A stretch of 41,795 nucleotides of DNA from Hydrogenophilales bacterium (GCA_016235775.1 JACRIU010000104.1:1-41795); one strand, 5' to 3'; shown: positions 7,884 to 16,874, counted from the stretch's first letter. Notes: generated from the letters alone by a model not told the origin. Program-made: numbers and translations.

Positions 7884-9236
7884 TCACGATTTCTTCAGCG
7901 CTTCGAGCTTATGCGTCAGGTAATGAATCGACGCGCCGCCTTCGACGAAGGCGCTGTCGGTCATCAAATCCTGATGCAGCGGGATATTGGTTTTGATTCC
8001 ATCCACGATCATCTCGGACAAGGCGATGCGCATGCGCGCAATGGCCTGGTCGCGCGTGTCGCCGTAGGCGATGACCTTGCCGATCATGGAATCGTAATAT
8101 GGCGGCACGTAGTAATTTTGATACACATGCGAATCGACGCGGATGCCGGGCCCCCCCGGCGCATGGTATTGCGTAATGCGGCCGGGCGAGGGCACCGAGG
8201 AGTAAGGGTCCTCGGCATTGATGCGGCACTCGATGGCATGACCGCGAAACACAATGTCTTTCTGCTTGAACCGCAGCTTTTCGCCCGCTGCGACGCGGAT
8301 TTGCTCCTGGATGATGTCCACGCCGGTGATCAGCTCGGTGACCGGATGTTCTACCTGTACCCGCGTATTCATTTCGATGAAGTAAAACTCGCCGTCTTCG
8401 TACAGAAACTCGAAGGTGCCGGCGCCGCGATATTTGATTTTGCGGCAAGCGGCTGCGCAGCGCTCGCCGATTTTGTCGCGCAGCTTGGGATTGAGCAGGG
8501 GCGCCGGCGCTTCCTCGATGATTTTCTGATGCCGGCGTTGCATGGAGCAATCGCGCTCGCCCAGATAGATCGCGTTGCCGTGTTCGTCCGCCATCACCTG
8601 GATTTCGATGTGGCGCGGATTTTGCAGGAATTTTTCGAGGTAAACTTCGGGGTTGTTGAACGCCGTGCCCGCCTCGGTTTTGGTCATGGAAACGGAATTC
8701 AGCAGATTTGCTTCGGTGTGCACCACGCGCATGCCGCGTCCGCCGCCGCCGCCGGCGGCCTTGATAATCACCGGGTAGCCGACTTCCTGGCCGATACGCA
8801 AAATTTCGTCCGGGTCATCCGGCAGCGCGCCTTCAGAGCCGGGCACACAGGGCACACCGGTTTCGATCATGGCGCGCTTGGCGTTCACCTTGTCGCCCAT
8901 CATGCGGATGCTCTCCGGGCGCGGGCCGATAAACACGAAGCCACTCGATTCCACGCGCTCGGCGAAGTCGGCGTTTTCCGACAGGAAGCCGTAACCGGGG
9001 TGAATCGCCTCGGCATCGGTCACTTCCGCCGCCGCGATAATCGCCGGCACATTGAGATAGCTCAGATTGCTTTGCGCCGGGCCAATGCAAACCGACTCGT
9101 CGGCGAGCTTTACATACTTGGCTTCGGAATCGGCCTCGGAGTGTACCGCGACCGTTTTGATGCCCATCTCGCGGCAAGCGCGCTGGATGCGGAGCGCGAT
9201 TTCCCCCCGATTGGCGATTAGTATCTTCTCAAACAT
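7884..9236 (-). CDS. accC: Biotin carboxylase subunit of acetyl-CoA carboxylase
   Basis: AccC carboxylates the biotin on AccB with ATP and bicarbonate, the first half-reaction of malonyl-CoA formation. The 450-residue protein begins [17 protein letters not shown], has the glycine-rich ATP-grasp loop [11 protein letters not shown], the [12 protein letters not shown] catalytic segment and a biotin-carboxylase C-terminal domain. The length is normal. accB lies upstream on the same strand, but the 134-bp gap between them contains a complete dispersed inverted repeat, unlike the usual tight accBC spacing. Confidence 0.97.
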   Translation of the reverse strand: MFEKILIANRGEIALRIQRACREMGIKTVAVHSEADSEAKYVKLADESVCIGPAQSNLSYLNVPAIIAAAEVTDAEAIHPGYGFLSENADFAERVESSGFVFIGPRPESIRMMGDKVNAKRAMIETGVPCVPGSEGALPDDPDEILRIGQEVGYPVIIKAAGGGGGRGMRVVHTEANLLNSVSMTKTEAGTAFNNPEVYLEKFLQNPRHIEIQVMADEHGNAIYLGERDCSMQRRHQKIIEEAPAPLLNPKLRDKIGERCAAACRKIKYRGAGTFEFLYEDGEFYFIEMNTRVQVEHPVTELITGVDIIQEQIRVAAGEKLRFKQKDIVFRGHAIECRINAEDPYSSVPSPGRITQYHAPGGPGIRVDSHVYQNYYVPPYYDSMIGKVIAYGDTRDQAIARMRIALSEMIVDGIKTNIPLHQDLMTDSAFVEGGASIHYLTHKLEALKKS

Positions 9237-9250
9237 TTAAACCCTTTTTT

Positions 9251-9363
9251 GCCACAGAGGGCACAGAGGACACAGAGAAAAACTCAAAAACGTCAGAATT
9301 AAGCGTCGAAAAATTTAGTGCGGGGTTTGCGCTTTTCTCTGTGCCCTCTGTGTCCTCTGTGGC
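9251..9363. repeat. Dispersed inverted repeat, accB-accC copy (CACAGAG type)
   Basis: Left arm 9251-9281 begins GCCACAGAGGGCACAGAGGA. Right arm 9333-9363 is its near-perfect reverse complement. The 51-bp centre is not palindromic. The arms consist of 9-10-bp units of CACAGAGG(G/A). The element splits accB from accC on what should be one transcript. Confidence 0.9.
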
Positions 9364-9370
9364 TAATGAA

Positions 9371-9835
9371 TTACCCAATAACAAATAGCGGCTCGCCGTA
9401 TTCGACCGGCTGGCCATTCTCGATCAAGATTGCCTTGATCACGCCGCCCTGGTCGGCTTCGATTTCGTTCAAGAGTTTCATGGCTTCGATGATGCACAGC
9501 GTATCGCCCGCATTCACGCTCTGCCCCACTTCCACGAATGCCTTGGCGCCGGGGGATGCGGAGCGGTAAAAGGTGCCCACCATCGGCGACTTGACCGCAT
9601 GGCCCTCGGGCTCGGCTGGTGCGGCGGCCACTGCGGGCGCCGCAGCCACGGCGGGCGCTGCGGCGGGCGCCATGCCGCCCATCATGTGCATCTGTTGCGG
9701 CGCGGCATACACCACCTGCTGTCCGGCGGCGTGACGGGTGATGCGAACCTTTTCTTCGCCCTCGGTGATCTCAAGTTCGGCGATGCCGGACTCTTCGACC
9801 AAATCAATAAGCTTTTTCAGCTTGCGTAAATCCAT
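9371..9835 (-). CDS. accB: Biotin carboxyl carrier protein of acetyl-CoA carboxylase
   Basis: AccB carries biotin between AccC and the carboxyltransferase. The 154-residue protein has a helical N-terminus ([18 protein letters not shown]), an alanine/proline-rich flexible linker (about 57-78) and a C-terminal biotinyl domain with the EAMKL motif, biotin being attached at K120. The length and arrangement are typical. aroQ lies 18 bp upstream on the same strand. Confidence 0.97.
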   Translation of the reverse strand: MDLRKLKKLIDLVEESGIAELEITEGEEKVRITRHAAGQQVVYAAPQQMHMMGGMAPAAAPAVAAAPAVAAAPAEPEGHAVKSPMVGTFYRSASPGAKAFVEVGQSVNAGDTLCIIEAMKLLNEIEADQGGVIKAILIENGQPVEYGEPLFVIG

Positions 9836-9853
9836 AGCGGTTTCCTTGCTTAA

Positions 9854-10357
9854 TTATTTGGACAGCGCGTAATCGAGCGCGAGCTCGTAGCCCAGGGGGC
9901 CGAGCCCGCTGATTACCCCGACCGCCAAATCCGAGAAATACGAATGATGGCGGAAGGGTTCGCGCGCGAACACATTAGAAAGATGTACTTCGATGAAGGG
10001 GATGCCGACTGCCGACATGGCATCCCGCAAGGCGACGCTGGTATGGGTAAACGCCGCCGGGTTGATGAGGATGAAATCGATGCCGTCGCGGCCGGCCTGG
10101 TGGATGCGATCGACCAGCTCGGATTCGGCATTGCTTTGAAACACGGCAAGCGCAGCGCCGGACGCCGCCGCGCGCTTCTTGAGCCGGGCGTCGATTTGCG
10201 CCAGGGTATCGCGGCCGTAATGCTCCGGCTCCCGTGTGCCCAGGAGATTCAGGTTGGGGCCGTGCAGCACCAGGATGTTTTTCTTGTTTTTGACGCTAGC
10301 CGTTGTTTCGGCTGCGCCCGTTTTGGCCGTTTTGGAGACGGGGGCTTTTTTCAACAT
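9854..10357 (-). CDS. aroQ: Type II 3-dehydroquinate dehydratase
   Basis: AroQ dehydrates 3-dehydroquinate in the shikimate pathway. The core starts at residue 27 ([22 protein letters not shown]) with catalytic tyrosine Y47; [15 protein letters not shown] and [19 protein letters not shown] are substrate-binding blocks. Residues 1-26 form a lysine/alanine/threonine-rich extension not usual for the family, and no ATG, GTG or TTG nearer the core is evident in frame. The order aroQ-accB-accC is common in Proteobacteria. Confidence 0.95.
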   Translation of the reverse strand: MLKKAPVSKTAKTGAAETTASVKNKKNILVLHGPNLNLLGTREPEHYGRDTLAQIDARLKKRAAASGAALAVFQSNAESELVDRIHQAGRDGIDFILINPAAFTHTSVALRDAMSAVGIPFIEVHLSNVFAREPFRHHSYFSDLAVGVISGLGPLGYELALDYALSK

Positions 10358-10464
10358 AGGCGCAAGTTTGCCGCAAAAAGCCCGATTTTGTCCAGCAGAT
10401 GGGCGAAATTGTCGTTAAATGTCAGGTTGACAAATAGCCGGTTTCCACTTCAAAGCGGAGGAAG

Positions 10465-10523
10465 GTAGGGGCGAGGCATGCCTCGCCCGGGCTGGAAGCG
10501 GAGCGGGCATGCCCGCCCCCTAC
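10465..10523. repeat. GTAGGGGCGAGGC palindromes, copy 2 (paired)
   Basis: The unit GTAGGGGCGAGGCATGCC is followed at about 30 bp by GGGCATGCCCGCCCCCTAC, so two palindromes face each other and the outer GTAGGGG/CCCCTAC ends are complementary. It lies between the TlpA gene 3' end and the aroQ start. Copy 3 at 37563 has the same paired design. Confidence 0.8.
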
Positions 10524-10529
10524 ATTGAT

Positions 10530-11054
10530 TTACAGTAAAGGCGCGAGGGCTTTATCCAATTCCTTTTTGCGCACCGCGCCCAAGCCCAGATATACCACCT
10601 TGCCCTGGCGATCGATGATGGCGGTGAATGGAATACCACGGGCTTTGTTGCCCAGGCGGGTGGAGAAATTATAGGCCTCCGGCCCGCCGATCAGCAGCGG
10701 GTACTTGATGCCAAAGGATTTGGCGAATTCGGCGACTTTGGCCGGCTCATCCAAAGCCAAGCCGACGATAGCGACCCCTTTATCGCGGTAAGCAGCGTCG
10801 GCTTGAACGAAATCGGGTATTTCCTCAATGCAAGGCGGACACCAAGTGGCCCAGAAGTTGAGCACCAGGACTTTGTTTTTCCAATTGCCGAGTTGCTGTG
10901 AATTACCTGCAAGATCGGAGAAATTAGTAGCATAAAGCTGGCTTGGCGTGATGTCAGAATCACCCGGTTCTATACGCCATAAACCGACGCCGATGCCCAG
11001 CGCCAAGGCTATTGCCGCCCCAAGGATAATAATTAAACTATTGTTTTTAAGCAT
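10530..11054 (-). CDS. TlpA-family periplasmic thioredoxin
   Basis: A 174-residue protein with an N-terminal membrane anchor (about 7-26) and a TlpA/ResA-type thioredoxin domain. NFWATWCPPCIEEIP holds the redox pair C72/C75, and GIPFTAIID carries the conserved cis-proline region. Such proteins reduce periplasmic disulfides, for example during cytochrome c maturation. dsbD, the usual electron supplier, lies directly upstream on the same strand, separated by a repeat. The specific client is not known. Confidence 0.88.
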   Translation of the reverse strand: MLKNNSLIIILGAAIALALGIGVGLWRIEPGDSDITPSQLYATNFSDLAGNSQQLGNWKNKVLVLNFWATWCPPCIEEIPDFVQADAAYRDKGVAIVGLALDEPAKVAEFAKSFGIKYPLLIGGPEAYNFSTRLGNKARGIPFTAIIDRQGKVVYLGLGAVRKKELDKALAPLL

Positions 11055-11064
11055 TTAATAGATT

Positions 11065-11163
11065 TTCACCACGGAGTACACGGAGGACGCGGAGTTTAAT
11101 GGATGAAGTGCACAAAGGAAGCTTGGAGATTTTAACTCCGTGTCCTCCGTGTCCTCCGTGGTT
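11065..11163. repeat. Dispersed inverted repeat, dsbD-tlpA copy (CACGGAG type)
   Basis: Left arm about 11065-11096 (CACCACGGAGTACACGGAGG and on) and right arm 11134-11163 (reverse complement, ending CCTCCGTGGTT). The loop is about 37 bp. It fills the gap between dsbD and the TlpA gene. Confidence 0.88.
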
Positions 11164-11183
11164 CAAGGTTTTTTGGAACCCGC

Positions 11184-13469
11184 CTATTTCAAAGCACTAT
11201 CCAAACTTTGCAGGAATTTTTCCGGTGCTTGGTAGCCGATGACGCGGGCTGTCTGCTCGACGCCTTCTTTATTAAAGAAAATGATGCCCGGCGGCCCGAA
11301 GAGTTTGAAGCGTTTGAGCAATGCCCTGTCCGCATCCGAGTTGGCGGTGACATCCGCTTGCAGCAGCAGCACATCCTTGAGCCGCGCCTGCACTTTCGGG
11401 TCGTTGAAGGTGAAGCGCTCCATTTCCTTGCACGAGACGCACCAGTCGGCGTAGAAATCCAGCATCACCGGCTTGCCTTTGGCGGCTTGGATGCGCGCTT
11501 CCAGTTCCGCGACGGATTTCACCCGCTCGAAGTTCAGGCCGTGCTCGATCGGGGCGGCGATCGCCGCGCCGCTGCCAGTAGTACTCAGGCGCATGCCGGC
11601 CAACGGCTGCAAGATGTCGCGGCTGCCGGATAGCGCGCCGATGGCGAGCGAGGCGCCGACCACCAGGGAAATCACGCCCCATCCTTTCCAGAATTTCTTG
11701 AAGCCGCTGGCGTTGGGCGGCAGCGGATCGAGCGCGTGCAGGTAAATCGCGGAGATGATGAGCAGCGCCGCCCACAACAGCATGTGGAGCAAAGACGAAA
11801 TGACCGGCGAAATCAGCCAGATCGCCACGCCCAAGAGCAGCACGCCGAAGAAGGCTTTGACCGCGTTCATCCAGCCGCCCGCGCGCGGCAGCAGCGCGCC
11901 GCCCGCCACGCCCACCCCGATCAAGGGCGCGCCCATGCCCAAGGACAAGGCAAATAAACTCCAGCCGCCCAGCCACGCATCGCCGGTCTGGCTGATATAG
12001 AGCAGCGCGCCGGCCAGGGGCGCGGCCACGCAGGGTCCGACGATCAGCGCCGAGAGTGCGCCCATGATGAAGACGCCGCCTAAATTGCCGCCCTTGATCT
12101 TGTTGCTGCTTTCGGTCAGCCGGCTTTGAATGAAGCTCGGCATTTGCAATTCGAAAAAACCGAACATGGAAAAAGACAGCACCACGAACACCACCGCGAA
12201 GGAGCCCAAGACCCAGGGGTTTTGCAGAGCGGCGGAGAGCAGCGCGCCGGATTTGCCGGCTGCGACGCCGGCGGCGGTGTAAGTAATCGCCATCCCCAAC
12301 ACATAAGTCAGCGACAGCGTGAAGCTTTTGGTTTTGGTGAGCTGATGTCCTTGGCCGGCGATGATGCCGGAGAGAATCGGGATCATCGGAAACACGCAGG
12401 GGGTGAAGGTCAACAACAAACCAAATCCGAAGAAGCTGGCGATGATGAGCCAGAAGTCGCCGCCCTTGAGGATGCTGGCGATCTGCGATTGCTCATCCTG
12501 CGCTGCGGCGGGAGCGGCGGCAAGGGGAGCGGGCGCCGCCTGATCCGATATTGGCGCGGTTGCAGCGGGCGCGCTATCGGCTTTGACCACCGTGCCCCCC
12601 AACAGGCTGACATCGAAGCGCTGATTCAGCGGCGGATAACACACGCCGACCTTCTCATTGCAGCCCTGATAGTCCACGCGCAGCGCAATTTTTTCCGAGC
12701 TGCCCGCATCGCGTTTCAGCGAGACTTCCGCCGTCACCGGGTGGTGATACACCTCGGTCTTGCCGAAGCTGGGGTCGGTCTTTTCCTCGCCACGGGGCAG
12801 CTTCACGCCGGCCACTGTTACGCCTTTGCCATTGAGTAGCGTGACCTTGATCTTGTCGCGGTAGAGATAGACATTCGCACTCGGCGCGATGGTCAAGAGC
12901 AGCGTGTTCGCATCTTTCGTGTTGAGGCTGACTTTGAACGCTTCTTCCGCCGGCAGCAATTCATCGCCCGAGCCGCCCAGGCTCAAGCCCAGGTCTTTCA
13001 ATGCGGCCAGCGCGCCGCCGCCCCTTGCCGCCGGGGCAGGATCCGAAAAATTTATTTTCACGCTTTGGGTCAGCGGCGGGTAGCACACACCGACATCGGC
13101 GCAGCCCTGCGACGTGGCTTTCAGGGTGATGGCTTGCGCGCTGCCGCGGTTGATCGGGAGCTTGATAACGAGCTGGCCGCGATGCGTTTCGACCTTACCG
13201 AAAAATTCATCCTGTTTGACTTTGCCGGGTGGAATCTGCGCCGCGCCCAGCGTGGCGTCTTTCGGTTCGACTTCGAATTTGAATTTGTCGCGATAGAGGT
13301 AATAGTCTTTCGCAATTTGATAGCGCACTTCGAGCGTGCTGCCATCCAGCGCCTTGGCCGAGAACACGAAGGCTTTTTCCGGTTCAAGCAGATCGGCCTC
13401 CTCCACTGCTTGGCTGAGGACGGGAGCAAGCAAAAACAGGGCGGCAAAGCCGAGGATGATTTTTTTCAT
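11184..13469 (-). CDS. dsbD: Thiol:disulfide interchange protein DsbD with duplicated N-terminal domain
   Basis: DsbD moves electrons from cytoplasmic thioredoxin across the inner membrane to periplasmic partners. The start is placed at ATG 13469 (MKKIILGFAALFLLAP signal peptide), giving 761 residues, well above the usual ~570-610. The excess is a second copy of the periplasmic alpha domain: copy 1 carries C123/C129 (GCADVGVCYPP), copy 2 C270/C277 (GCNEKVGVCYPP), and both share a YLYRDK motif. The membrane core (TPCVFPMIPIL) and C-terminal thioredoxin domain (ADWCVSCKEME) follow. cutA lies 19 bp upstream. Confidence 0.95.
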   Translation of the reverse strand: MKKIILGFAALFLLAPVLSQAVEEADLLEPEKAFVFSAKALDGSTLEVRYQIAKDYYLYRDKFKFEVEPKDATLGAAQIPPGKVKQDEFFGKVETHRGQLVIKLPINRGSAQAITLKATSQGCADVGVCYPPLTQSVKINFSDPAPAARGGGALAALKDLGLSLGGSGDELLPAEEAFKVSLNTKDANTLLLTIAPSANVYLYRDKIKVTLLNGKGVTVAGVKLPRGEEKTDPSFGKTEVYHHPVTAEVSLKRDAGSSEKIALRVDYQGCNEKVGVCYPPLNQRFDVSLLGGTVVKADSAPAATAPISDQAAPAPLAAAPAAAQDEQSQIASILKGGDFWLIIASFFGFGLLLTFTPCVFPMIPILSGIIAGQGHQLTKTKSFTLSLTYVLGMAITYTAAGVAAGKSGALLSAALQNPWVLGSFAVVFVVLSFSMFGFFELQMPSFIQSRLTESSNKIKGGNLGGVFIMGALSALIVGPCVAAPLAGALLYISQTGDAWLGGWSLFALSLGMGAPLIGVGVAGGALLPRAGGWMNAVKAFFGVLLLGVAIWLISPVISSLLHMLLWAALLIISAIYLHALDPLPPNASGFKKFWKGWGVISLVVGASLAIGALSGSRDILQPLAGMRLSTTGSGAAIAAPIEHGLNFERVKSVAELEARIQAAKGKPVMLDFYADWCVSCKEMERFTFNDPKVQARLKDVLLLQADVTANSDADRALLKRFKLFGPPGIIFFNKEGVEQTARVIGYQAPEKFLQSLDSALK

Positions 13470-13488
13470 GAGGTTTAGTCGCAATGTA

Positions 13489-13806
13489 TTAAATGTTTGT
13501 TTCGGTGCGGACCCATTCAAGATAGGCGGGCAAGCCGGCCACCAATGGGACTGCGATGATCTCAGGAAGTTCGTAAGGGTGATTCGCCCGAATGGCTGCT
13601 TCCAGCGCCGGGTAGCGCTCGCGCGTGGTCTTGATGAACACGGGCACCTCGGTCGCGGTTTCCACCTGGCCCTGCCACCGGTACACTGAGGTGCAGGGCG
13701 CTTGCACGTTCACGCACGCCGCCAAACGCTGTTCAATCAATATGGCCGCAAGTTTTTGCGCGCTTGCTTGATCCGGCAGGTTGGAAATGACCAGTATCGT
13801 CTCCAT
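13489..13806 (-). CDS. cutA: Divalent-cation tolerance protein CutA
   Basis: CutA is a small trimeric protein linked to copper/divalent-cation tolerance; its molecular role is still unclear. The 105-residue protein has the conserved blocks RLAACVNV, SVYRWQG and VPVFIKTT and ends with YLEWV. Start ATG 13806 is preferred over an in-frame TTG at 13815. cutA next to dsbD is a familiar order. The start codon lies only 12 bp from the divergent fxsA start. Confidence 0.93.
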   Translation of the reverse strand: METILVISNLPDQASAQKLAAILIEQRLAACVNVQAPCTSVYRWQGQVETATEVPVFIKTTRERYPALEAAIRANHPYELPEIIAVPLVAGLPAYLEWVRTETNI

Positions 13807-13818
13807 ATAAGGCAAACC

Positions 13819-14214
13819 ATGATTCCTTGGCTATTTCTCGCGATTTTACTCGGTTTTCCCCTGCTCGAACTGTGGGCGGCAGTGTTAGTTGCTCAGAAAA
13901 TCGGCTGGTGGCTGCTGGCCTGGCTGGTAGGCGCAGCATTTATCGGCGTGTCGCTGATCCGCGAAGAGCAATTCGCCATCGTGGGGCGCTTGATGAGCGC
14001 CGTGCAGCAGGGTCAAGACCCGTTCCGCGCGATTTTCACTTCCGGGCGCTTGATGCTGGCCGGGCTGTTATTGATTTTTCCTGGTGTGATTTCGGATTTT
14101 TTTGCACTAATACTGCTGATCTGGCCACGCGGGCAAGTAAAGCCGGTGCAAAAGTCGGATGTGATCGAGGGGGAGTTTCGGCGTGAGGAGGAAAAGCTGA
14201 ATAGGCTGGAATAA
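13819..14214 (+). CDS. fxsA: FxsA family inner-membrane protein
   Basis: FxsA is a small cytoplasmic-membrane protein, named for suppressing phage exclusion when overproduced in E. coli. The 131-residue protein starts MIPWLFLAILLGFPLLEL at ATG 13819, with hydrophobic helices near 3-20, 25-45 and 72-95 and the family motif GFPLLELW. It is divergent from cutA with 12 bp between starts, so its promoter must lie within cutA or the gene uses a very short leader. Confidence 0.88.
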   Translation: MIPWLFLAILLGFPLLELWAAVLVAQKIGWWLLAWLVGAAFIGVSLIREEQFAIVGRLMSAVQQGQDPFRAIFTSGRLMLAGLLLIFPGVISDFFALILLIWPRGQVKPVQKSDVIEGEFRREEEKLNRLE

Positions 14215-14234
14215 CGTAAGAAACCTTAAAAATC

Positions 14235-14368
14235 TTGCCACAGAGAACACAGAGGTCACAGAGAAAATCGTGGTTATATCGCTATACAGTTCAGAACTCA
14301 AAGGTGATGACCTAAGCACGATGGGATTGTTGTGTTTTTCTCTGTGTACTCTGTGACCTCTGTGGCAA
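14235..14368. repeat. Dispersed inverted repeat, fxsA downstream copy (CACAGAG type)
   Basis: Left arm 14235-14267 (TTGCCACAGAGAACACAGAG and on) and right arm 14334-14368 (reverse complement, ending CTCTGTGGCAA), with a 66-bp centre. The centre resembles that of the copy at 20954-21077 (TGGTT..TCG..ATAC..CAAAGG.GA). It lies between two convergent genes. Confidence 0.9.
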
Positions 14369-14400
14369 AAGGCTTTTAGAGCACATTCAGCGTCCAGCGC

Positions 14401-15258
14401 CTACTTTGTCCCGGCATCCACATCCGGAAACGCCAACCGCACCCGTAATTCCCGCTTCAGCCGCTTATTCGAGACGCGGCGCGATTCATTCAAGAAGGAC
14501 AACAAGCTCGGGGTAATCTCGGTTTGCGCCTGGGCGCGGGTGATGCGGCGCGGCTTGGGCAAATTGAAGCGCGTCGCCAAGAGATCGAACCAATCGCCCA
14601 TTTTGATATTGGAATCATCCGTCGCGTTGTAGATGCGGCCGGGCTTGCCGCGATACATCGCGGCGGCGGCGACGCGGGCCAAATCTTCGGCGTGGATATG
14701 GTTGGTGAAGCTGTCTTCGCTTTCGATCAGCGCCGGCGTGCCGTTCTTCAGGCGCGCCAGCGGCAAGCGCTCGCTGGAGTAGATGCCGGGCACGCGCAGG
14801 ATCGAGACCGTGACCCCGCGCCGAACGCCCCATTCGCGTAATTGCGTCTCCGCCGACAGGCGGCGCTTGGCGCGCGCGGTGGCGGGATGCGGCGGGCGGG
14901 TCTCTTCGACCCAATGCCCATCGCAATTACCGTACACGCCAGTAGTGCTGATATAGACCAAGCGTTGTGGTAGGATTTCGCCCCTATCCAGCACGGCCAA
15001 TAGGTTGTGCGTGCGCTGATCGACATCGCCGGCGCTTTGCGGCGGGGCAAAATGCATCACGCAATGCGCCAGGCCTGCGAGTTTAGACAGGCTCTCCGGA
15101 TGGTCGAGATCGCCAAAAATGGGTGTGATGCCCAGGCGACGTAAATCCTCGGCGCGCGCAGGGGTATGCGTCAGCGCATAAATGCGGCAGGCGGGCAGGA
15201 AGCGCTTAACCGCTCTTAAGGCCACATCGCCACAGCCGATAATCAGTAATCGTCGCAT
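14401..15258 (-). CDS. NAD(P)-binding SDR/epimerase-like protein (YeeZ type)
   Basis: A 285-residue Rossmann-fold protein. The N-terminal LLIIGCGDVALRAVKRF nucleotide-binding loop, the YISTTGVYGNCDGHWVEE segment and the LRVPGIYSSERLPL block match atypical extended short-chain dehydrogenases of the YeeZ group. The GVYG tyrosine corresponds to the usual catalytic site, though a clear YxxxK is not visible. The substrate is unknown. It is divergent from the reductase at 15301, with 42 bp between starts. Confidence 0.8.
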   Translation of the reverse strand: MRRLLIIGCGDVALRAVKRFLPACRIYALTHTPARAEDLRRLGITPIFGDLDHPESLSKLAGLAHCVMHFAPPQSAGDVDQRTHNLLAVLDRGEILPQRLVYISTTGVYGNCDGHWVEETRPPHPATARAKRRLSAETQLREWGVRRGVTVSILRVPGIYSSERLPLARLKNGTPALIESEDSFTNHIHAEDLARVAAAAMYRGKPGRIYNATDDSNIKMGDWFDLLATRFNLPKPRRITRAQAQTEITPSLLSFLNESRRVSNKRLKRELRVRLAFPDVDAGTK

Positions 15259-15300
15259 AGCAGAAAATCCTGGCAGGGGCTGGGATTATAAGGAAATACC

Positions 15301-16323
15301 ATGTCGTTTCAAATCACTATTCAGCCCAGCGGCCATACCTGTACTCCCGAAACCGACGAAACCGTGCTCGAAGCCGCGCTGCGCGAAGGCTATACCTTGC
15401 CCTATGGCTGCCGCAACGGCGCTTGCGGTTCGTGCAAGGGAAAGATTATTTCCGGCCAAGTGGACTACGGCGATCACCAGGAAAGTTCGCTGACCGCGGA
15501 AGATAAAGCCAATGGTTTGGCTCTGTTTTGCTGCGCCAAGCCGCTATCGGATTTGGTGATCGAGTGCCGCGAAGTCGGCGCGTCGAAAGATATCCAAATC
15601 AAAACCATGCCGTGCCGGGTGCAGACGCTATGCAAAGTCTCGAACGATGTCGCCGTGCTATCACTCAAGCTGCCCGTCAGCGAGCGCATGCAATTCCTCG
15701 CCGGCCAATACATCGATATCCTGCTCAAAGACGGCAAACGCCGCAGCTTTTCCTTGGCCAACGCCCCGCACGACGATGCCGTGTTGCAACTGCATATCCG
15801 CCATGTGGCGGGTGGGCAATTCAGCGAGTATGTTTTTTCGCAGATGCAGGAAAAAGCCATCCTGCGTTTTGAAGGCCCGCTCGGCACCTTCTTTTTGCGC
15901 GAGGACAGCGACAAGCCCATCATCCTGCTTGCCACTGGCACCGGTTTCGCGCCGCTCAAGGGCATCATTGAGCACGCCTTCCATATTGGCATCGAGCGCC
16001 CGATCACCCTGTATTGGGGCGCGCGCCACCAAGCCGATATCTATATGTATGACCTGCCGCTGCAATGGGCGAAAGATCACCCCAACTTCAAATTCGTCCC
16101 CGTACTTTCCAAACCTGCTCCGGAAGACAACTGGACCGGTCGTGTCGGCCATGTGCAAGACTGCGTATTGGAAGATTCTCCCGATGTGTTGGGCACCGAA
16201 GTTTATGCTTGCGGCTCGCCCGCCATGGTGGAAGCCGCGCACAAGCGACTGGTGGGCGCAGGCTTGCCGGATGAAGCGTTTTATTCGGATGCGTTTACGT
16301 TTGCGCGGGATAGTAAGAAATAA
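15301..16323 (+). CDS. Ferredoxin/FAD/NAD(P)H oxidoreductase (CDP-glucoseen reductase-like)
   Basis: A 340-residue three-domain electron-transfer protein. The N-terminal plant-type 2Fe-2S domain has CRNGACGSC (C37, C42, C45) and a fourth cysteine at C77 or C78. A flavin domain follows with RRSFSLANAPH, then an NAD(P)-binding domain with LLATGTGFAPLKGI and ACGSPAMVEAAHKRL. Such proteins are often annotated as CDP-6-deoxy-delta-3,4-glucoseen reductase (AscD). No deoxysugar genes occur nearby, so the sugar role is doubtful and it may reduce another oxygenase or dehydratase partner. AAGGA precedes the ATG. Confidence 0.85.
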   Translation: MSFQITIQPSGHTCTPETDETVLEAALREGYTLPYGCRNGACGSCKGKIISGQVDYGDHQESSLTAEDKANGLALFCCAKPLSDLVIECREVGASKDIQIKTMPCRVQTLCKVSNDVAVLSLKLPVSERMQFLAGQYIDILLKDGKRRSFSLANAPHDDAVLQLHIRHVAGGQFSEYVFSQMQEKAILRFEGPLGTFFLREDSDKPIILLATGTGFAPLKGIIEHAFHIGIERPITLYWGARHQADIYMYDLPLQWAKDHPNFKFVPVLSKPAPEDNWTGRVGHVQDCVLEDSPDVLGTEVYACGSPAMVEAAHKRLVGAGLPDEAFYSDAFTFARDSKK

Positions 16324-16333
16324 GGCGACGCTG

Positions 16334-16537
16334 ATGAGCGTTATCGATTTTATTATCGAGGTTCTGTTTGTACCGGGCCCGATTTGGGTCGGTACCTTGC
16401 TGGGTATTTTTGTGGCGAGTGCCGCATGGTTCTTGTTGCCGGAAACCGTCGATCGTCGATCTGTCTGCGCGTGGATCGTAGTGGCAGGTTTTGTTGGCGG
16501 ATGCCTATATGGCTTACCTTCTAAGAAAGATAAATAA
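16334..16537 (+). CDS. Small two-helix membrane protein, unknown
   Basis: A 67-residue frame from ATG 16334, 10 bp after the reductase stop. Two hydrophobic stretches (about 14-35 and 45-60) suggest a membrane hairpin, followed by a short basic tail (PSKKDK). It probably sits on the reductase transcript. I do not recognise the family. The coding evidence is the close spacing, membrane-like composition and absence of a better frame; confidence is moderate. Confidence 0.55.
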   Translation: MSVIDFIIEVLFVPGPIWVGTLLGIFVASAAWFLLPETVDRRSVCAWIVVAGFVGGCLYGLPSKKDK

Positions 16538-16547
16538 ATTCAAGAAA

Positions 16548-16834
16548 CGTTGATACACCGCTGGTGTTGACTTGGTTTTTCGGGGCCCCTTGCTGCGCCG
16601 CCGAGTAGCGCAGGCATGCCGGGGGGTGTCGGCGAGCACTTGTTCGAGCAAGGCTCCGCGTAGCGGAACGTGCGAGTTGCGCAGCCGCCCGGCATGGCGA
16701 GCAACGCAGGGAACCCGAAGGGCGGTGCAGGGGGTGCCCTTCTTTTTGGTTAGCTTTTTCTTGGGCAAGCAAGAAAAAGTAACTGCCCCGCCGGGGCATG
16801 GCCGGCCCTAAATGAAAATGCGCGCAGCGCACAA
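16548..16834 (+). repeat. 285-bp dispersed element, copy 1
   Basis: This segment aligns along its length with 24233-24514 in the same orientation. It contains three variants of GAG(T/C)NNCGCAG (GAGTAGCGCAG, GAGTTGCGCAG, GAGCAACGCAG), a small TCCGC-GTA-GCGGA hairpin, and a nearly invariant 3' block GGTGCCCTTCTTTTTGGTTA leading into a perfect hairpin at 16754-16779 (arms CTTTTTCTTG and CAAGAAAAAG) and a CCCCGCCGGGG palindrome. Reverse-strand frames through it (MPRRGSYFFLL...) are probably spurious. It lies between two small membrane-protein genes. Confidence 0.88.
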
Positions 16835-16874
16835 AAATGAATCATGTCTGATGCATTAACCCCGTAGGCTTTTT

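Noticed and set aside
7806..9221. 471-codon open frame on the plus strand opposite accC
   Set aside because: It is exactly antisense to a clear biotin carboxylase, and its translation resembles no protein family; long antisense frames are common in GC-rich genes.
9251..9363. CRISPR-like reading of the regular CACAGAGG units
   Set aside because: Units are 9-10 bp, occur as inverted arms with one centre, have no spacer series, and no cas genes are present.
16514..16832. Reverse-strand frames (MPRRGSYFFLL...) in the 285-bp element, also at 24136-24576
   Set aside because: Several frames are equally conserved because the DNA is conserved; a 2-nt length difference between copies shifts the frame in the distal part, so coding is unlikely.
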